Positions 1 to 11,844 of a DNA stretch of 64,000 nucleotides are shown piece after piece; within the stretch, counting starts at the first letter, position 1, and each line of letters opens with the position of its first letter. Under the pieces are notes generated by a model. That model was not told the origin of the DNA. It saw only the letters and a program-made list of their open reading frames with translations, and ran no database searches. Position numbers and translations under genes: made by a program. Origin of the DNA: Paracentrotus lividus (taxonomy: Eukaryota > Echinodermata > Echinoidea > Camarodonta > Echinidae); assembly GCA_940671915.1 (NCBI GenBank), contig CALNVZ010003426.1, positions 20,182,131 to 20,246,130 of the forward strand, read 5' to 3'.

Positions 1-315
1 TGAGTGGAGCCTAATCTAGCTTGTCAGTGGCTTTGTCCAAATGGTTAAAGTTGAGATGTCCAGTGGTAGCTAAAGTGCAGGACTTATGGGTTGAAGTGGG
101 TAGTCTTTGATTTCAGACTCTTCTTTGCATTTTATAACTGATGAATGGTTTGAGCCAGCAGACTACATTTTGGTTGAGCATGCATGCTTCGCTTTTTATA
201 ATGGGGAAGTTGAGAAGTGTGCAGCACACATGCATTTCAGCATCAGATGTCCAGCAAAAACCTGTCCCTCCAATCATCTGTCCTGGCTTGTGATAGTCTA
301 GATAATCAGACACAA
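1..315. other. intergenic or intronic, nothing recognised
   Basis: AT-rich sequence with two overlapping short ORFs on opposite strands that look like chance. No repeat ends or splice-bounded exon seen. Confidence 0.4.
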
Positions 316-827
316 AGAGTGTGTTCAATGTCCAGTTTCAAATTTATACGCCAACATGAATCATGATACAAAACGCAATTACAAAACGCTGATATAAAGA
401 AAAACAAAGAGGGTGTTCATTGTCCCCCATCCCCGGTCGTAAAAATAAACGTGTTTCAAATCTCAATTTAAATTTAAACGCCGAAAATTTAAACGCCGAA
501 AAAAATGCGCTTACAAACACAATCAGCTTCAATTTTACGACCTTGAGCATCGCGATTGCAACGAAATGCGACACTGAACAGGATTGAGTTTTCAAACGTG
601 TTTAAATGTGCTCTCGCAATGGAAGCTTCCGGTGCAATTGAAAAAAGGAGAAGATATTTGTTTTTTGAGAGTGGGGAATTTAAAGACGATCGACGTATAA
701 ACACGTTTAAATTTTGGACACTGAACGGTGCACCGCTGATCGCGTTTGTGTTTGTGTTTTGTGATTGCGTTTTGTATCATGATTCATGTTGGCGTATAAA
801 TTTGAAACTGGACATTGAACACACTCT
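316..827. mobile_element. MITE family A, copy 1 (512 bp, long TIRs)
   Basis: Non-autonomous DNA transposon. It starts AGAGTGTGTTCAATGTCC and ends with the reverse complement. The terminal inverted repeats run through CCAACATGAATCATGATAC for at least 70 bp, and the interior has further foldback symmetry built on the word AAATTTAAACG. It is the same length as, and almost base-for-base identical to, the copy at 46128-46639. Two diverged relatives lie at 18776-19216 and 48776-49109. The right flank is TA; the left flank is AA, so a TA target duplication is clear only at copy 2. The ORFs inside it (for example 556-861) recur in copy 2 because the DNA is repeated, not because they are genes. Tc1/mariner-like by TA target is inference. 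Confidence 0.85.
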
Positions 828-2934
828 TATTACAGTATATTTCTTGTACAGTGGCAGATAGGAGGGGGACAGATGTGCAACAGTTCTTTTTAAATCCACT
901 TGACAGTACATTATCTGTTGAAATCAGAAAGTTTTCTGTTGCCCCCCCCCCCATATTTCTCCATTTTTTAGGCTGCACCCCCTCCTATTTTTCGAATATA
1001 ATAATATCTTTCTTTTAAATTAAGTGTTGCAATGGTTATCTCCTTTTTTTTAATTGCCAATTAATGAAGGCATTTACATTTTAGCCAGTAGTGATTTTGT
1101 TTGGCAAAAGACACAAGGAAACTTTTTTTTCCAGCTCTCTCTCTCTCTCTCAACATATAAAATAGATATTACAATAGAAAAGTAATATTATGATCCAAAT
1201 GCAGAGAAAATTGGGTAAAAATATACATTTGTAGGTTTCCAAATTTTCAGCTGTGAGCTTCATTTAGCCTTCTCCTGTACACGAAAGAAGTTCAACTTTC
1301 ATTTGAACTTAAATATCCCTTTTCATTCATCGTGTCTTAATTTTCTCTATTCCATGTTTGAGTGCGTTGGAGCTTTTAAATAGATAGCAATATTGTTGTG
1401 GTTCCAGCACAAAGAAATACAAATTTAACCTTTCCCCCCCCAAAAAAAAAAAAAAAAAAAAAGAAAGAAAAACGAAAAGGAAAAGAAAAAAAAAAAAAAA
1501 AAAGATTAAAAAAAGATAATTAATAATAAATGATAATTAGATATATAATAAAATGAAATAAAGATTAGAGAATGAATTTAGACAAAATAATAAAATAAAT
1601 AAGATAAATAAGCAATAATAAAACCAAACAAAACAAATGTTTAAAGTACAGTACTTATTCAACAATTTTTGTACAAATTACTATTTATTAAGAGCAAAGG
1701 TCGTACAAATATATTGTAAAATTTGCTTGTTATTACATTGTGCTTGGATGGCACTATTGTGAACACATCAGGCATAGAAAATCAAGCATTTTTATTTGCC
1801 CATTGAGCTATGCAATAAAATATTTTACTGAATGCTTGATTGCATGCCTATAATGGCATACAAGGTAGACGTATGGGTTTTATATTGGCCCAAGATTTAC
1901 AAAATGATTTAGGGTTTGTGTTGGGTTGAGGTATAGAAGTATATGTAATAAGTATGAACCTAAAGTTATTTCCGATTAGTAGGGATGACCCTGGAGCCAA
2001 TGTTATTGACCCCAAATCTTAATGATTGTATACAATAAAATCATTTTCTGTAGAATACTTGGAGCTACTGATGTTTAGCCTTTTAGACATTTACAGCATG
2101 GATAAAGCTTTGAAAGGAAAGATCCGACTAAAACTGCCCCACAGTGTGCCAATTTTTTTTAGGTGAGTGAATTTTTAAAAACATTACATTAGCCCAAAGT
2201 TTTTTAAAGTATTCACTTCTGGTGGATCAAAAGAAAAACCTGATCAAAAATAACGAGCTATGTGTCTTTTGTGTGATGGTACATTTAACCAGTCCCTGTG
2301 TGTGAAACTAGTTTACAAGTACAAACTCTGATATGATACATTAAACATAATTATTTAATAGGCCTGTAGATATTATATCTAGTTGAGCTTCCTATCAAAT
2401 CATTACAGGGCCAGACCCAGGGGTTCACTCAATTCCCAACGAGGATCTGTAGCTAGTTTGAATAAGGGACAGTATCCCACAAGACATTCACGTTTAATAG
2501 GCCAGGAATCGCCTGAATGCAGCAAAAAACTGGGCTATGGAATGCAGCCTGACGAATGCTCAAGTTATAGAGCCCGACACGTCATTTGATTTGCATAATT
2601 CCGTTTAAATTGGCAGAAAATCGGTTGGATTTGGGCTCTGCTCTCGTTTCTGTTGTTTTGCCGATATTCGCGGTGACGGCAGAAGGTGCGACGTTCACGC
2701 ATGCCAACCTGAATTTACGTTACTGTTTTTAATGCATAATACGATGAGTCAGGTGGGGTTTATTGCAGTTGTGTTAACAATTCAGATCTTTTATTGAGAT
2801 GGTCATTTTCTTGACCACTCTACGTCAGCACCATGACGTGGCTCCTTAGGAGACCAATACATTGTAGGTTTTACAGCTATTATCTCTGTTTTAAAGGGAG
2901 AAAGGGTATTCCCTAATACAAATTAGCTGGACTC
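828..2934. other. gene-free stretch with homopolymer runs
   Basis: Contains a C-run (about 943-952), a CT run (about 1137-1151) and a long A-rich tract (1435-1620) of A-runs with scattered AAT/AAAG. No gene, tRNA or paired repeat ends were seen. A short ORF at 2383-2589 has no recognisable domain. Confidence 0.4.
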
Positions 2935-3167
2935 TACTGTATAAGCCATATATTTCACAGGGGTTTTATTTTCGCAAATTTCGCAAGTCCATCCCCACAA
3001 AAATTTTCACTGCAATTTTGCATCCTCACAGAAATTCTGACTTCAATATGAGGTCACTTTAGTAATAGAAAAATCCCCTTAAAAATTGAACTATCGACTT
3101 TGAAATTTCCCTAACTAGTCTAGAATCATGAAATATTGTGTACGCAGAAATATTGGCTTATACAGTG
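2935..3167. repeat. short TIR element, family B copy 1
   Basis: Left end TACTGTATAAGCCATATATTT is mirrored at the right end by AAATATTGGCTTATACAGTG, an imperfect inverted repeat of about 20 bp around 233 bp. The interior shares TTATTTTCGCAAATTTCG and ACTAGTCTA words with 8481-8678. A MITE-like element; superfamily not assignable. Confidence 0.6.
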
Positions 3168-3955
3168 TTTTAAAATTGCATCAAGCTAGTAACAAGCTTC
3201 CCTTTTCCTATGGGCATTTTCTCAATATTTTAAAGAATAAATGTTTTTCTAGCTATTGTTCTGGTTTCAAATATTCGTGAGTTTTTCTCCACCATATACC
3301 ATCACTTCCTGAAAAAAGCTATGAGACGATTGAAATTTGGATTCATATAAAGAAATTATATTGATAAAATACTTATCATCATCAATATTCATCTACACCT
3401 CTTCCGCTTGATAATCCTCCCTAAGCATGTCTGTTTATTTGTCGACTATTCCCGAAGGATAAATTCAATGGTGGTCGGATATTATTGCCTCTTCCTCAGA
3501 ATCTATAATGGCTGTTGTGAGCAAATCATTAACAATATTAAAGATGTTGGTTGCACGTAATGGTAATAAGGGACGTCTTTGTGCAGAAAACATTAAAAGG
3601 GAAACGTGGTAGGAATATCTATCGTTGGTGATTGTTAGTATTCAATGCAACTCCTCTTACTCAAGGCTACAAATGTTTCTTGAGCGGGGTTGCGCAATGT
3701 ATCCAAGGCATTGGGGAATCATGAAGTCTCAATTGCTAAATTTATGGACAATTTATTTTCTTTTTTATCATGATAGTTTTGGTGGCAATTAATGCTACCA
3801 AGGTACAATGTGGTGGATGCGCTAATGTTATAGATATGTAGTTATTGTTTATACAAGAGAATTATTATTTACAATATAGTCCCCCACCCACCCCCGACAT
3901 ATTGTATGGGCAGCTAAGCATCCTTACATAATACTCAATATTGAACAAAGCATGG
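3168..3955. other. gene-free stretch
   Basis: AT-rich, no ORF over 60 codons and no repeat ends seen. The stretch just after 3880 is C-rich (CCCCCACCCACCCCC). Confidence 0.4.
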
Positions 3956-4650
3956 GTAAATGGGTGAGAGAGAGAGAGAGGGGGCTAAAAATAAGAGAGA
4001 GAGCAGGAGATTGATACCGTAACCAACATGAAAATATAGGTAGACAGATACAGCAAGAGATGCAGAGAGAGAAGATTAAAAGCAAAATCAGACCAACACA
4101 CTGTAAGCCTAAATGAAATTTCTCTCCTACTAAAGGGATGATAATGAATGAAAATGGATGAGAGAGACCAACAAACAGGCAAAGAGAAAGAGAGAGGAGT
4201 TTGAAACAGAGATGGGAGAAATGGAAAAATTGGACCAACACCCTGTCATCCGAAATGAAATGCATCCCTCCTTCTCCTAGATGGATGATAGTGATGCAGG
4301 AGGGGAGGAGGGGAAAGGGATGAGAGAGAGAGCAACATATAGGTAGAAAGCGAGAGAGAGAGCGAGAGACAAAAACAGAGATGGGAGGAAAGGAAAAATG
4401 GGACGAACACCCTGTCATCATGGTCATCTGAAACGACATGCATCCCTCCTTCTAAACGGATGATATGGAGGGAGGAGAGGAAAATGGATGAGAGAGACCC
4501 CAACATACAGATAGATAGAGAGAGATGGAAAAAGAGATGGGAGAAAAGGAAAAATTGTACCAACACCCTGTTATCTCAAATGAAATGCATCCCTCCTCGT
4601 ACTAAACGGATGATAGTGAATGGAGCGAGGATAAATGGAACACCACTTAG
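3956..4650. repeat. GA-rich tandem repeat, unit about 155 bp
   Basis: Three to four diverged head-to-tail units. The anchor phrase ACACCCTGTCATC...AAATGAAATGCATCCCTCC recurs near 4092, 4239, 4406 and 4560 (spacing about 145-167 bp). Each unit also carries GAGAGAGA runs and GATGGGAGAAA-GGAAAAA. The long minus-strand ORFs here (for example 3924-4439) are Ser/Leu/Cys-rich translations of the CT strand and are not genes. Confidence 0.75.
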
Positions 4651-6162
4651 CATATCTGGTCATTCACCCCACAATGCTGAATGCACAGTGCTCATATCAT
4701 GGTTCTACTACAATCTAATTTGCAGTGAGTGTATTTTTACAAACAATAAGTGGTAATGAATACCACTGAATTTGGATCCTCGGGGATAAAACTGAAGCAT
4801 ATTTATGACGAAAAATATGCATAAATTGAGCCAATTAGATTACCATTCAATTTGAGTACTATTATCAGAAATGACAAATAACATGTGTAGAGCATGTATT
4901 GAGATAGTATGATGTTGTTTAGAATTGAATGCACAGATAAAGCTTCACATTAAATGTTTTGGGCTTTTTTTTTTTTTTTTTTAGTTTTGGGGCCTGTGCA
5001 GATATATAGGACAAATAGAAATTAACACACACCCACAACATAAAAACAAAACAAAAACAAACAAATTAACAATAGAGCAGTACTACCGTTTCCATTATTT
5101 AGTATCTGTTCATATGACATTGATACTTTGTTTACAAAACTTGATTCCTGAGTACCAGCCATAAAGGCGCAAATTCAAATTTGATCAGATTGTTGTACTT
5201 TCTAAAATTATGTAAAATTTGAATTTCTATCTCAAATTCAACTGTTAATAGTGTTCAATATAGGGATCATGAAGGACATCACATGGAAGATAAGTCCTCT
5301 ATCATTTTATCACAAAGCTAGGAATGCAATCTATCAGAAATTCTGTTTCCAACCTTCTTTTTTGGCACACAATGAGGAGGAGTATCATATTTTTATACTG
5401 TATCAGTTTTTACCAGTATATTGCATTTTCCTTTGACGGTATTATTTACTGCACATTTATAACCCAGTTTATTTAAACAGCCTTACAGTTTAAAATAAAA
5501 GTAAACACGCAAGGTTGTATCTTGATAGGAGAGTCAGCTTTTATTCCTCCCTATAGTAATTCAGCCCTGCCCCACCCCCAGTTTCCTTCCATACTTGTAT
5601 ACCCCCTCTCCTTCTGCTCCCACGGAGCCCCTTACAACCCCTATCCAATTCTGTTACTGCCCCTCCCTCCCAGCTTTCCCTTGCTCCTCTCAACTTCCCC
5701 TACTCCCCTCCCAATTTCCCCCTGCCCCTCCCCCTCCTGACTCCCTAATCTACTCATACATTACAATACAATACAATACAATACAATACAATACATTCAT
5801 GCTACATTTAGCCCATATTCAATGTTCAACATGGGTATAGTTTTACCAAGGACTTGCATCTCTTTGCCAGATAATTATTATATCATTGAAATCATTTACA
5901 GATCGTGATAAAGAGGGCTCCGTCTTTGCTCACTTCCTGCTATTAAATGCTAATTATATTATGCAATGAGGCATAAACAAGGAGGTTCTTATTCATGCAG
6001 TCGTTTGATTAGAGTGATTATAGAGGAAGATATTCATTACGTTACGCTATGATTCCTTCTGAAATCGTGCCAATCGAATGCACTTTTTCCTTGTTGGATA
6101 TTTCAAAGCTCGATTTATCTAGTTTTCTTTCTTATCTGATGTTGGATGGTATTGTGTATTAA
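4651..6162. other. gene-free stretch with poly-T and C-rich tracts
   Basis: Includes a T-run (4968-4982), an ACAAAACA-rich tract near 5030-5070 and a C-rich tract (about 5570-5745) that opens proline-rich ORFs by composition only. No gene recognised. Confidence 0.4.
5760..5797 (+). repeat. (AATAC)n microsatellite
   Basis: Seven consecutive pentamers of AATAC, nearly perfect. Confidence 0.9.
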
Positions 6163-6230
6163 ATTCTACTTCTACTTCTACTTCTACTTGTACTGCTACT
6201 ACTGCTGCTGCTGTTTCTACTACTACTGTT
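6163..6230 (+). repeat. TTCTAC/TGC microsatellite at left edge of the 6231-7683 element
   Basis: CTACTTCTACTTCTAC... grading into TACTGCTGCTGCTG and TACTACTACTG, ending exactly where the inverted end GGCCATG begins. Confidence 0.8.
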
Positions 6231-7683
6231 GGCCATGTGTTTTGAGTTGGGCCCCTAAAAAGGTGGAGTTGTGACATCTGCTCCTCAAATATGATTTTGT
6301 TTATTGATTTACTTAAAAACTATACAAGCTATATAGCTGAATTTGGTCTTAAATTAAAGCTCTCATGTAGGGCAACAAAATACATGTTTTTAAAAATGTA
6401 AAAATTTCATCATTGTCTGTTAATTAACAGTTAATTAACGAGAGTCAGGGGTGGAGGAGGAGTCGGCGCAGGAGGAGTCGGCGCAGCAAAGTTGGCAAAT
6501 GTGCTGTACTAATGAGTTAAATCAAGTGCACAGAAGGATATCTTTGGATTGAAATTCATAAACCCTGTTGAATTAATCAATGTAGCTTGATTTTGATAGT
6601 TTATTGTTAGTTGAGGAATTTTAATTACATTAATTACAGTAATTGGTCATGCTCTTTGAGTTCAGCAGGCCTGCAAAAAGTTGTAATTTTGACATCTGCT
6701 CCTCAAATTGATGTTGTTTAGACAAAACTCAAAGCATAGTATACAGGTAAATGTATAAAGCTGATTTTGGATTAAAATCAAAGCTATCATATAGGGCAAA
6801 AAAATTAATGCATTCAATTATGTTAAAGATATTTATGTTCTCTTCATTAATTGTTAAGAGATCAGGGGTGGAGGAGGAGTCGGTGCAGAAAATTTAGCTC
6901 ATGTGGTGCATGAGATAAAATCAAGTTCTTAGCAGGGTACAAGTATATATTCAATTGAAATGCTTACAACCTGGTGAAATACTTAATTTAGCTTGTTTAT
7001 GATCCATAATTTAAGTGATTATAACAGATTAAGTGTTGTACACTGTAGTACATTGTGATTGTACTATATATGACAATTTCTTTACAGCTATACAGGGCTC
7101 TTATGCAACATTATGGTTAATAATATTTACCAAGACAAAGGGACTTTCACATGTCAGTACTACTTTGCTACTTCGATCTGCCTTAGTAACTTATATAGGA
7201 TCCTTCATTTAATGTCTAGTATCTTAAACAGCGAGTTACAATACTTATAACGCAGCAACAAGGTATATTTTCTTTAAAAATGTAAATTTTCGAAGTCATC
7301 TTTCCAGCCTGGAGCAAAATGCGGTAAACTCTACCAGGGTATAGAAAGTTATACATGTTTGGAAAGCTCTAAAAGTGACGAGTTCAAATCTGTAGAAAAA
7401 AATGTTGTAGGGTAAGTAGTATTTTTTTTGTAATTTTTTTCCAAAGCCATAGTTTTTCAAGAATTTTTCAGTTTTTAAGATTCATAACATTTAAAGAGCG
7501 CCTCCTATGTTAATTTTTAGTGCATTTCTGAACTCCTCGGACATTCAGCTTCCAGAAAATGTATACTTTTGTAGGGTTAATATAAATTTTGAAAAAGTTA
7601 CAACCACTTTCATGGAAATGCGCACAATTAGTACAAATTTTGAGTATGTCACACAACACGGGCCCAACTGAAAACGCATGGCC
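6231..7683. mobile_element. element with inverted ends, flanked by microsatellites on both sides
   Basis: The left end GGCCATGTGTTTTGAGTTGGGCCC is matched in inverted orientation at 7660-7683 by GGGCCCAACTGAAAACGCATGGCC (about 22 of 24 bp). Inside are two diverged direct units of about 410 bp (about 6231-6640 and 6645-7060). They share GACATCTGCTCCTCAAAT, AGGGCAA-AAA and CAGGGGTGGAGGAGGAGTCGG; the second unit also opens with a degraded version of the terminus. TAC-type microsatellites abut both ends. No coding capacity. The structure resembles non-autonomous Helitron-like or DINE/foldback elements that carry or recruit microsatellites, but the class is inference. Confidence 0.6.
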
Positions 7684-7688
7684 TGTTA

Positions 7689-7779
7689 CAACAACGACAA
7701 CTACGACTATGATTACTAATACTACTACATGTACTACTACTATTATACTACTACTACTACTACTACTACCACTACTATG

Positions 7780-7819
<40 letters not shown>

Positions 7820-7840
7820 TGACTTCTACTACTACTTCTG

Positions 7841-7921
<81 letters not shown>

Positions 7922-7931
7922 CACTACTATG

Positions 7932-7966
<35 letters not shown>

Positions 7967-8092
7967 CATAACACTACTACTACTACAACTACTGCTTCTA
8001 CTACTTCTACTTCTACTACTACTTCTACTTCTACTACTTCTACTTCTACTACTACTACTACACTACTACTGTTACTACAACTTCTTCTACAC
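7689..8092 (+). repeat. (TAC)n microsatellite with TTC/ATG interruptions
   Basis: About 400 bp of TACTACTAC with ACGAC at the start, occasional CTATGAC and CTTCTACTTCTAC stretches. It yields poly-Thr, poly-Leu and poly-Tyr ORFs in the three frames, none of which is a gene. Confidence 0.95.
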
Positions 8093-8480
8093 CACCACAG
8101 TTAGTTCTATTAGATTTGCAGCAACATCCCAAGGAAGTGCTTCAATAATTAAGCATTCATTTGAGTATCTGGGGCTGCAAAACATGTCAATAATTTTATT
8201 CTAAATTTTTTTTGTGTATTCACCTTGTTTTCATACCATACTCTTTGCATGCATGACAGACCAAATAGAACTCAAAAGCATTCAATCACTTGAGAGTAAT
8301 CCCATTTAATTAATTGCCTGAATTGCACTTACCTGTTGTATAGGTGGTGTGTAGGCGGGCTAGGAGGGATAGGGGGGGGGGGGTGGTGATGAGAGATTGA
8401 TAAATGAATTAGAGCTTGACCATAGCTGACCATTGCTTCTAGTCTTCGATCACAGACTCTAATCATTCTGAAATTTACAA
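8093..8480. other. gene-free stretch
   Basis: Contains a G-run (8370-8382). Two TTGACCATAG/TGACCATTG words lie near 8417-8435. No gene seen. Confidence 0.4.
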
Positions 8481-8678
8481 AATACTCTATAGGCCTAAGT
8501 GGTTATTTTCGCAAATTCCGTGAGTCTCATCTCCGCAAAAACATTACCTCTTCAACATAAGGCTATTTTTAGTAATGAAAACATCACAAAAATCATGAAA
8601 TTATCAACTTGCGAATTTCACAAACTAGTCTAAAATCGCAAAAATATCTGTACTCTAAAATATTGGTTTATACAGTAT
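8481..8678. repeat. family B repeat, copy 2 (left end eroded)
   Basis: Ends AAAATATTGGTTTATACAGTA and shares TTATTTTCGCAAATTCCG, TTAGTAATGAAAA and AACTAGTCTA with 2935-3167 in the same order. The left inverted end is recognisable only as TACTCTATAGG. Confidence 0.55.
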
Positions 8679-9405
8679 GCCATGTCTAAAGTAAAGCATA
8701 GCTTGCAGTATGACCTATTTGAATCTAAACAGCTACAGTACATGGCCTTATGTGATGTAGTCTATAGATCTGATATTCAGACCCTATGTAATATGACTGA
8801 CAAGGTTTGTGTCTGCAAACAAGACTAGGACTGACCATCATTGACCATTTCCAGGTGTACTGAGTAATTGACCAGACTCACTATCCAGTCTGAGTCATAT
8901 ATACTAATCTCAAGAGAAAACCATCTCATTTACAAGTGATGAGCAAACGTGCAAATGAAATGAAAAGTAGCTTGATCTCCACCATACTCCGCAATAATAG
9001 TGGATCAAATAAAATGAAAAACAGAGGAAGAAATAAATCTAAATTGGGTGAAAGTCCTATAAAGATATGAAAAGCGAGGATTTTTTAAAAAATCAATTTT
9101 GCATTATACTGCTTTAAAATTGAATTATTCAATTTATTGTGTACCCTGGTAGAAGGTCTGGAACCAAAAGTTTGACCAAAAAAATAAATAAATAAATAAT
9201 TGGAATTCTTAATTTTTGTTATAAAATCACATTATAATCCATGATCAATCAAATAATTTGCCATTTGAATATCATTTAAATGTTACTGCATCCCTTTAAA
9301 GGAGATTGATAACCTTTGGTGACCACAATGGTATGGTCAAGTTCCTAACTTTCAAGTTTAGTGCTCAAGGCATTCTTTTTATTACCCCCTACTCTTCTTC
9401 CTGAA

Positions 9406-9457
<52 letters not shown>

Positions 9458-9868
9458 ACATTTCTCCATCTGCCTTTCTGCATCCTCTCTTTTTCCCTGT
9501 CCTTGTCTATCTCTCTTTCTTTCTTTTTCTGTCTCTCTCCCTCTCTTCTTCTTCTTCTTTCTTTCCTTTTCTATCCCTTTCTCTACCTCTCTCTCTCTCT
9601 CTCTTTCAACATTTTAAGAATTTGGTTTGCACAGTTCAGGCCAGGTCAAGGCCAAGGTGGGGGGGGGGGGTGCATGTTCTTGATACCATTCTCGATATGA
9701 GGAGCCCTTCCGAAATTCTAGACAGTTTTTGGATAGAAGTGGTTTTTGTTGTGTGTGCTAAGTTAAAGGCCTACACATATTTATTTCCTTGTCCGGTTTG
9801 TCTGGGTCTTGTTTGATTACATCACCACTATAAATATGAAATAACATTGTTCTTTCCACTACCTTATC
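8679..9868. other. gene-free stretch with CT microsatellite
   Basis: Holds a perfect (CT)n run at 9412-9453 and a pyrimidine-rich tract to about 9605, then a G-run (9659-9670). The 151-codon ORF over 9361-9816 is a Ser/Leu/Phe translation of these tracts and not a gene. Confidence 0.6.
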
Positions 9869-10007
9869 AGGACAACTACCCCCGGGACAATTACCCCAGA
9901 ACAACTACCCCCCCCCCCAGAAATATGTTTATGGTTAGGTGTAGAGTTAAAGGGTAGAATAGTGGGGTTAGTTGTCCGGGGGTAATTGTCCAGGGGGTAG
10001 TTGTCCT
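9869..10007. repeat. short foldback element, family C copy 1
   Basis: Begins AGGACAACTACCCCCGGGACAATTACC and ends with its near-perfect reverse complement GGTAATTGTCCAGGGGGTAGTTGTCCT, about 139 bp in all with a short AT-rich centre. It is nearly one long hairpin. A related copy lies at 44749-44870 beside the Polinton. Confidence 0.7.
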
Positions 10008-10649
10008 AGAACCTTCCACTACATTATAAAATTTATCTTGGCTTTGACAATAACATAAGCTATGGGGAAACAGTAGAGGTAGGGTTGATACCTTCAAACC
10101 TTGTCCTATCTCTGCTCCTGTCATCCGATTCTCATTTCCCATAAAGGTGAAGTTTGTTTCTGCTTTTCTGCCTCAAACCAAACGCTGTCTTTGCTAATTG
10201 ATTTTGAGTGACATAGGAACATAGCTTCTCCATAAAAACCTCATATATCATGACTCATTGCACTGAATGTAGGGTACGATGATCTAGAAAGTAGCTTGAT
10301 ACTGAATTCAGACATGAGAACAGATATGCTATAAATATTCATTGCATGGTAAAAATTAGAACTACACAATGCTAATGTTTTTTGGCACAAAATCTATATT
10401 TGCTTCACCCAACCCAGGAGAAATGGCTGGGTACTATGAAGAAGTCCTGAATGCTTTAGCCTTTTTTCATAGGCTATTATACTTCAATGAATGTAGATGT
10501 TGTAAAGCTATTGATATTCGTTTTGAAAAATAATAAAAGAAACAGATTTTTATTTTATATTTAGTTTTAAAATGGTGCTAGAACTTCATTAAATTTAAAG
10601 ATAAACGTCCTTCGATTTATGCCCGGTTAACAGGGAAGAATGTCAGCAT
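10008..10649. other. gene-free stretch
   Basis: AT-rich, no paired repeat or coding signal found. Confidence 0.4.
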
Positions 10650-10726
10650 GGGTTTTCTATAGCTCAGCTGGTAGAGTGCCTGTCTGGTAATCAGGAGGTC
10701 CCAGGTTCAAATCCTGATTGAACCCC
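10650..10726 (+). tRNA. tRNA-Thr(GGT)-like sequence, probably SINE head or pseudo-tRNA
   Basis: An RNA polymerase III type 2 internal promoter is visible: A box TAGCTCAGCTGG at 10660-10671 and B box GGTTCAAATCC at 10704-10714, about 33 bp apart as in a tRNA. The D arm GCTC/GAGT, the anticodon arm CCTG-TCTGGTAAT-CAGG (loop CTGGTAA, anticodon GGT) and the T arm CAGG/CCTG can be drawn. The acceptor stem is poor (GGTTTTC against TTGAACC) and there appear to be extra bases before the D stem. Animals normally read Thr with AGT, so a GGT tRNA is unexpected. A tRNA-derived SINE or decayed tRNA is more likely than a working gene. Confidence 0.5.
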
Positions 10727-11844
10727 ATTTTCTTTGCTCATTGTTTCTAAAGACAAATGTCACGTCCCATTGTTGGTGCTTCTCTGTTCCAATATGGGGA
10801 TGGGGGAGTGAGGGGGGGGGGGAGATATAACTAATTTTATGGCGTTCAATGAAACATGAAGCTTGATTATTCATGAAAGCGTAACAATAAATTAAAAAAG
10901 TGTGAATATTTGGTAATGTACACAGCTGCTTTTCTCTTCATAATTTCATGCTATTTTCAAGAGCCATGGTCAAACGTCCAGAGGCACTGGTCATTTTCAA
11001 CGATGTTCTAAAGCAACTGTCTATTAATGATCATCCTGCCCTAATCCGTGGCATGGCCAAAATCATCAAATGGGATATCATGATCGTGATGATAATACGA
11101 GGCAAAAAAAGGGGGTTTTCATTAAAATTTAATTCCCCTACTCGCTCATCCATAAGAAATGACATATATGATAACTTAAAAGGTAAAATTTTCCTTTCGA
11201 GTTTGGTTGAATGAAAATATTTGTTTTTAAGAAAAAGAAATGTGGATTTGTTATTTAAATTTTATTAACATCGCTTTACAATAACTCTTCTGTGGGAAAA
11301 AAGATGAGTCTTTTCAAGTTAATTGTAAATTAGTGATCGTATTGATAGAAAATAAAGGAGAATATGAAAAATTATATTGTCGTAGTCCTATATTTATATA
11401 GCACTGATTATATTTTTAAAAAATGTTTCATACATGTAGATAACATTCCTAAATTTTGGCTTTTCGATGCAGTTGAACATGTTACTGTTTGCTATTAATG
11501 TGCTCACATGGGATTTATTTTTAGCAAGAAGGTCGTTTGTGAGCTCTTGAAGGTTGCCAATTTAATGACCATTGTTAGACCATCTTAAATAAGGATTGGT
11601 CATTTCAGGACAAGTCTATTCATTGCAAGGTCCTTTAAACAGCGCATTCAGACTTGGGGAAAATGTATAAAGAAAAATATGTACATTGTATAGAAACTTT
11701 GTAGGAAAAAATTGTTTTAATGCAAGGTCATATTACACTGTAAGCCCTATTTCGTTTCAGCTTTTGTCATGGAATAGTCCAGAATTTTTAAAAATATATT
11801 GCCAACCAGGCGTACATGATATTTGTTATGTAGCACATGTTAAC
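10727..11844. other. mostly gene-free; one weak exon candidate
   Basis: AT-rich with a G-run at 10813-10822. Apart from the candidate at 10963-11181 nothing stands out. Confidence 0.35.
10963..11181 (+). CDS. weak candidate exon, unknown protein
   Basis: A pyrimidine-rich tract ending TATTTTCAAG is followed by AGCCATGG, a good Kozak context. An open frame begins MVKRPEALVIFNDVL, continues with helix-like composition for about 35 residues, then becomes low in information. A GGTAAAAT donor-like site follows at about 11182. The first third is richer in GC than its surroundings. No family recognised; it may be chance. Confidence 0.15.

Noticed and set aside
556..861. 101-codon ORF seen again at 46368-46661
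   Set aside because: Recurrence is due to the repeated MITE DNA. The frame runs through the inverted end into the flank, and the diverged MITE copies do not keep it.
3924..4566. Overlapping minus-strand ORFs of 65-171 codons
   Set aside because: Complement of the GA-rich tandem repeat; the reading frames repeat with the repeat unit.
7589..8204. Long poly-Thr, poly-Leu and poly-Tyr open frames
   Set aside because: Direct translations of the TAC microsatellite; no unique sequence or splice context.
9361..9816. 151-codon ORF with many Ser and Leu
   Set aside because: Produced by CT microsatellite and pyrimidine tracts, ending in a G-run.
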